64,000 nucleotides of DNA. It comes from Calditrichota bacterium. Lineage in GTDB: Bacteria > Zhuqueibacterota > Zhuqueibacteria > Zhuqueibacterales > Geothermadaptataceae. This document shows positions 62,476 through 64,000 of the stretch, piece after piece (the stretch's first letter is position 1; every line of letters starts with the position of its first letter). The notes below the pieces were generated by a model. It had not been told where the DNA came from. It did not search any database and saw only the letters and a list, made by a program, of their open reading frames with translations. Both the position numbers and the translations under genes were made by a program. The stretch spans positions 248,001 to 312,000 of the forward strand of contig QQUE01000006.1 in assembly GCA_008501765.1 (NCBI GenBank). Direction: 5' to 3'.

Positions 62476-64000
62476 ATGACACGCATAACAAGATTATTTA
62501 AGAAGTTCGTTGTCGCAAGTATCGGCTTCACGCAGACGGCTGCCCGTAAGTTCAAAACCACGGAACACACATTTATCGTATTTATCGCTATTATCATTGG
62601 ATTGCTGGGAGGCCTCGGTGCGGTTGGAATTTACTACGCGATTCGATTTTTTAGTGATGTCTTTTGGGGCTCCCCTGATCTGGATATATCCTACTTTGCT
62701 TCTTTAAGCTGGTACATGAAAGTTATTACGCCCACCGTTGCCGGCTTCATTGTCGGGCTGATAATCCACTTTGTTGCAAAAGAAGCCAAGGGACACGGTG
62801 TCCCGGAAGTTATGGAAGCAATCGCGCTGCGCAATGGTATTATCCGCAAGCGGGTCGCAGCCGCAAAGCTGGTTGCCTCCTCGCTTTACATTGGTGGCGG
62901 TGGCTCTGTGGGGCGCGAGGGGCCGGTGATTCAAATCGGTTCCGCAATCGGCAGTGCGATTGGCCAGTTTTTTAATGTAAATTCGCAGCGGATGAAAACA
63001 TTTGTCGCCTGTGGCGCGGCGGCAGGAATCGCGGCAGCGTTTAACGCCCCGATTGCCGGAGCACTTTTTAGTCTGGAAATAATTCTCGGAGATTTCGCTG
63101 TCCCCAAATTCAGCCCCATCGTTATCGCCGCCGTGACAGCCACGGTTGTCTCGCACACGTTTTTAGGCGACCACACCGCATTCCAGGTGCCGGAATACCA
63201 TCTCGTGAGCGCTTACGAATTGATTCCCTATGCGCTGTTGGGAATATTTGCCGGACTGGTAGCCTGGCTTTTTATAAAAACTTTGCACAGCAGCGAAGAA
63301 TTTTTTGATAAATTTAAGTATCCCATCTATGTCAAAACGATGGTAGGCGGCCTTATAATCGGTATCATAGGTTGTTTTATTCCCCATATTTATGGTGTCG
63401 GTTACGATACGATGGACAATGCCCTTAAAGGCAACCTCATGGGGTATACTTTGCTTCTTCTGGTCTTTGCAAAAATATTTGCCACCTCCGTAAGTCTCGG
63501 GTCGGGCGGTTCAGGGGGGATTTTTGCCCCATCCCTGTTTATCGGCACTTCGGCCGGGGGGTTTTTCGGCGTTGTCGTGCATTCCTTATTTCCCGAAGTG
63601 ACGGCCACACCGGGAGCCTACGCGCTCGTTGGCATGGGAGCGGTTGTCGCGGCAACAACCCACGCTCCAATCACCGCGATATTGATCATCTTTGAGATGA
63701 CCAATGATTATAACATCATTTTGCCACTGATGATTTCGGTGACAATCGGCACGATTTTTCGCGGCAAGTTGATGCAGGAATCTATTTATACTATCAAGCT
63801 TGTCGCCAAGGGTATCGATATTTTTCGTGGTCAGGATGCCAATGTATTGCGTGCCGTCAAAGTGCGATCGGTGATGGATATTGATATTGAACTGATGCCA
63901 GAACATATGCCGTTTAAAGAAATCATCCGTAAAACATTGGAAACGCCGCTGCATCATTTTTGGGTTGTCAACAAAGATAAACAGTATATCGGTGCCATTT
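62476..64000 (+). CDS. Second ClC-family transporter (3' end outside window)
   Basis: Open frame from ATG 62476 to the end of the window (508 codons), starting MTRITRLFKKFVVASIGF. Landmarks: GHGVPEVMEAI, GGGGSVGREGPVIQIGSAIG with the classic gate GREGP, GSGGSGGIFAPSLFIG, and HAPITAILIIFEMTNDYN. The final visible part (SVMDIDIELMPEHMPFKEII) begins a CBS domain. It differs clearly from the first ClC (GPEAP gate), so this is not a recent duplication. Begins 68 nt after the first. Confidence 0.93.
   Translation, partial: MTRITRLFKKFVVASIGFTQTAARKFKTTEHTFIVFIAIIIGLLGGLGAVGIYYAIRFFSDVFWGSPDLDISYFASLSWYMKVITPTVAGFIVGLIIHFVAKEAKGHGVPEVMEAIALRNGIIRKRVAAAKLVASSLYIGGGGSVGREGPVIQIGSAIGSAIGQFFNVNSQRMKTFVACGAAAGIAAAFNAPIAGALFSLEIILGDFAVPKFSPIVIAAVTATVVSHTFLGDHTAFQVPEYHLVSAYELIPYALLGIFAGLVAWLFIKTLHSSEEFFDKFKYPIYVKTMVGGLIIGIIGCFIPHIYGVGYDTMDNALKGNLMGYTLLLLVFAKIFATSVSLGSGGSGGIFAPSLFIGTSAGGFFGVVVHSLFPEVTATPGAYALVGMGAVVAATTHAPITAILIIFEMTNDYNIILPLMISVTIGTIFRGKLMQESIYTIKLVAKGIDIFRGQDANVLRAVKVRSVMDIDIELMPEHMPFKEIIRKTLETPLHHFWVVNKDKQYIGAI

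Noticed and set aside
62704-63957. Minus-strand frames opposite the second ClC gene
   Set aside because: The + strand encodes an uninterrupted ClC protein with all family motifs; the minus frames are low-complexity shadows.

Overview
The window is a chromosomal stretch of a diderm (LPS-bearing) bacterium, read mainly from the + strand. A Bacteroidetes/FCB-like affiliation is inferred from a type IX secretion C-terminal sorting domain (NYPNPFNPET motif), lamin-tail surface proteins, a SusC-style TonB receptor with an N-terminal carboxypeptidase-regulatory-like domain, a BtuG-like lipoprotein and a long charged tail on L17. Candidate promoters, however, look like ordinary -35/-10 boxes (TTGNNN, 16-19 bp, TATATT-like) rather than the Bacteroidetes -33/-7 type. 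Together with the Calditrichota/KSB1/Ignavibacteria style of the sorting domain, this makes a non-Bacteroidetes FCB lineage the best guess; it is inference, not proof.

Region 1 (1-24205) is one long information-processing block: the 3' part of rpoC, then rpsL-rpsG-fusA-tuf, the S10 operon (rpsJ to rpsQ), the spc operon (rplN to rplO, secY, adk, map, infA, rpmJ) and the alpha operon (rpsM, rpsK, rpsD, rpoA, rplQ). It closes with a clear 12-bp hairpin plus T-run terminator. Gene order is canonical, spacing is tight, and TTG is used often as a start codon. S4, S14 and L36 all keep their zinc-binding cysteines.

Region 2 (24239-37031) mixes a small phosphodiesterase, a cell-envelope set (DNRLRE-type lipoprotein, outer-membrane beta-barrel, TPR lipoprotein), glyA-nrdR, tatC with a PHP phosphoesterase and a metallo-beta-lactamase-fold hydrolase, then rng-rplU-rpmA and mdh.

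Region 3 (37194-47263) is a lipopolysaccharide supply line under a strong consensus-like promoter: gatC-kdsB-pyrG-kdsA-kdsD-lpxL-like, then lptC-lptA-lptB-rpoN. PyrG makes the CTP that KdsB uses to activate Kdo; KdsD and KdsA make Kdo-8-phosphate; the acyltransferase finishes lipid A; the Lpt proteins export LPS. kdsC is missing from the cluster. An 89-bp CGCAGAG-type palindrome sits between the two halves.

Region 4 (47294-64000) is more accessory. On the minus strand are a tandem lamin-tail protein with a type IX sorting tail, a CYTH enzyme, and a vitamin B12 uptake pair (TonB receptor plus BtuG-like beta-propeller lipoprotein) behind a complete cobalamin riboswitch with its own promoter. 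Then follow an envelope protein with four 66-bp lysine/arginine-rich repeats, an SCP2-like protein with a long leader, a membrane-bound PP2C/SpoIIE phosphatase, a double-LEA lipoprotein, a PAP2 phosphatase, and a helix-turn-helix/PTS-EIIA fusion that overlaps the first of two tandem ClC chloride transporters, the second of which runs off the window. No CRISPR array, tRNA, rRNA, transposase or prophage was seen. The most interesting items are the B12 riboswitch-BtuB-BtuG locus and the HTH-EIIA/ClC/ClC unit.
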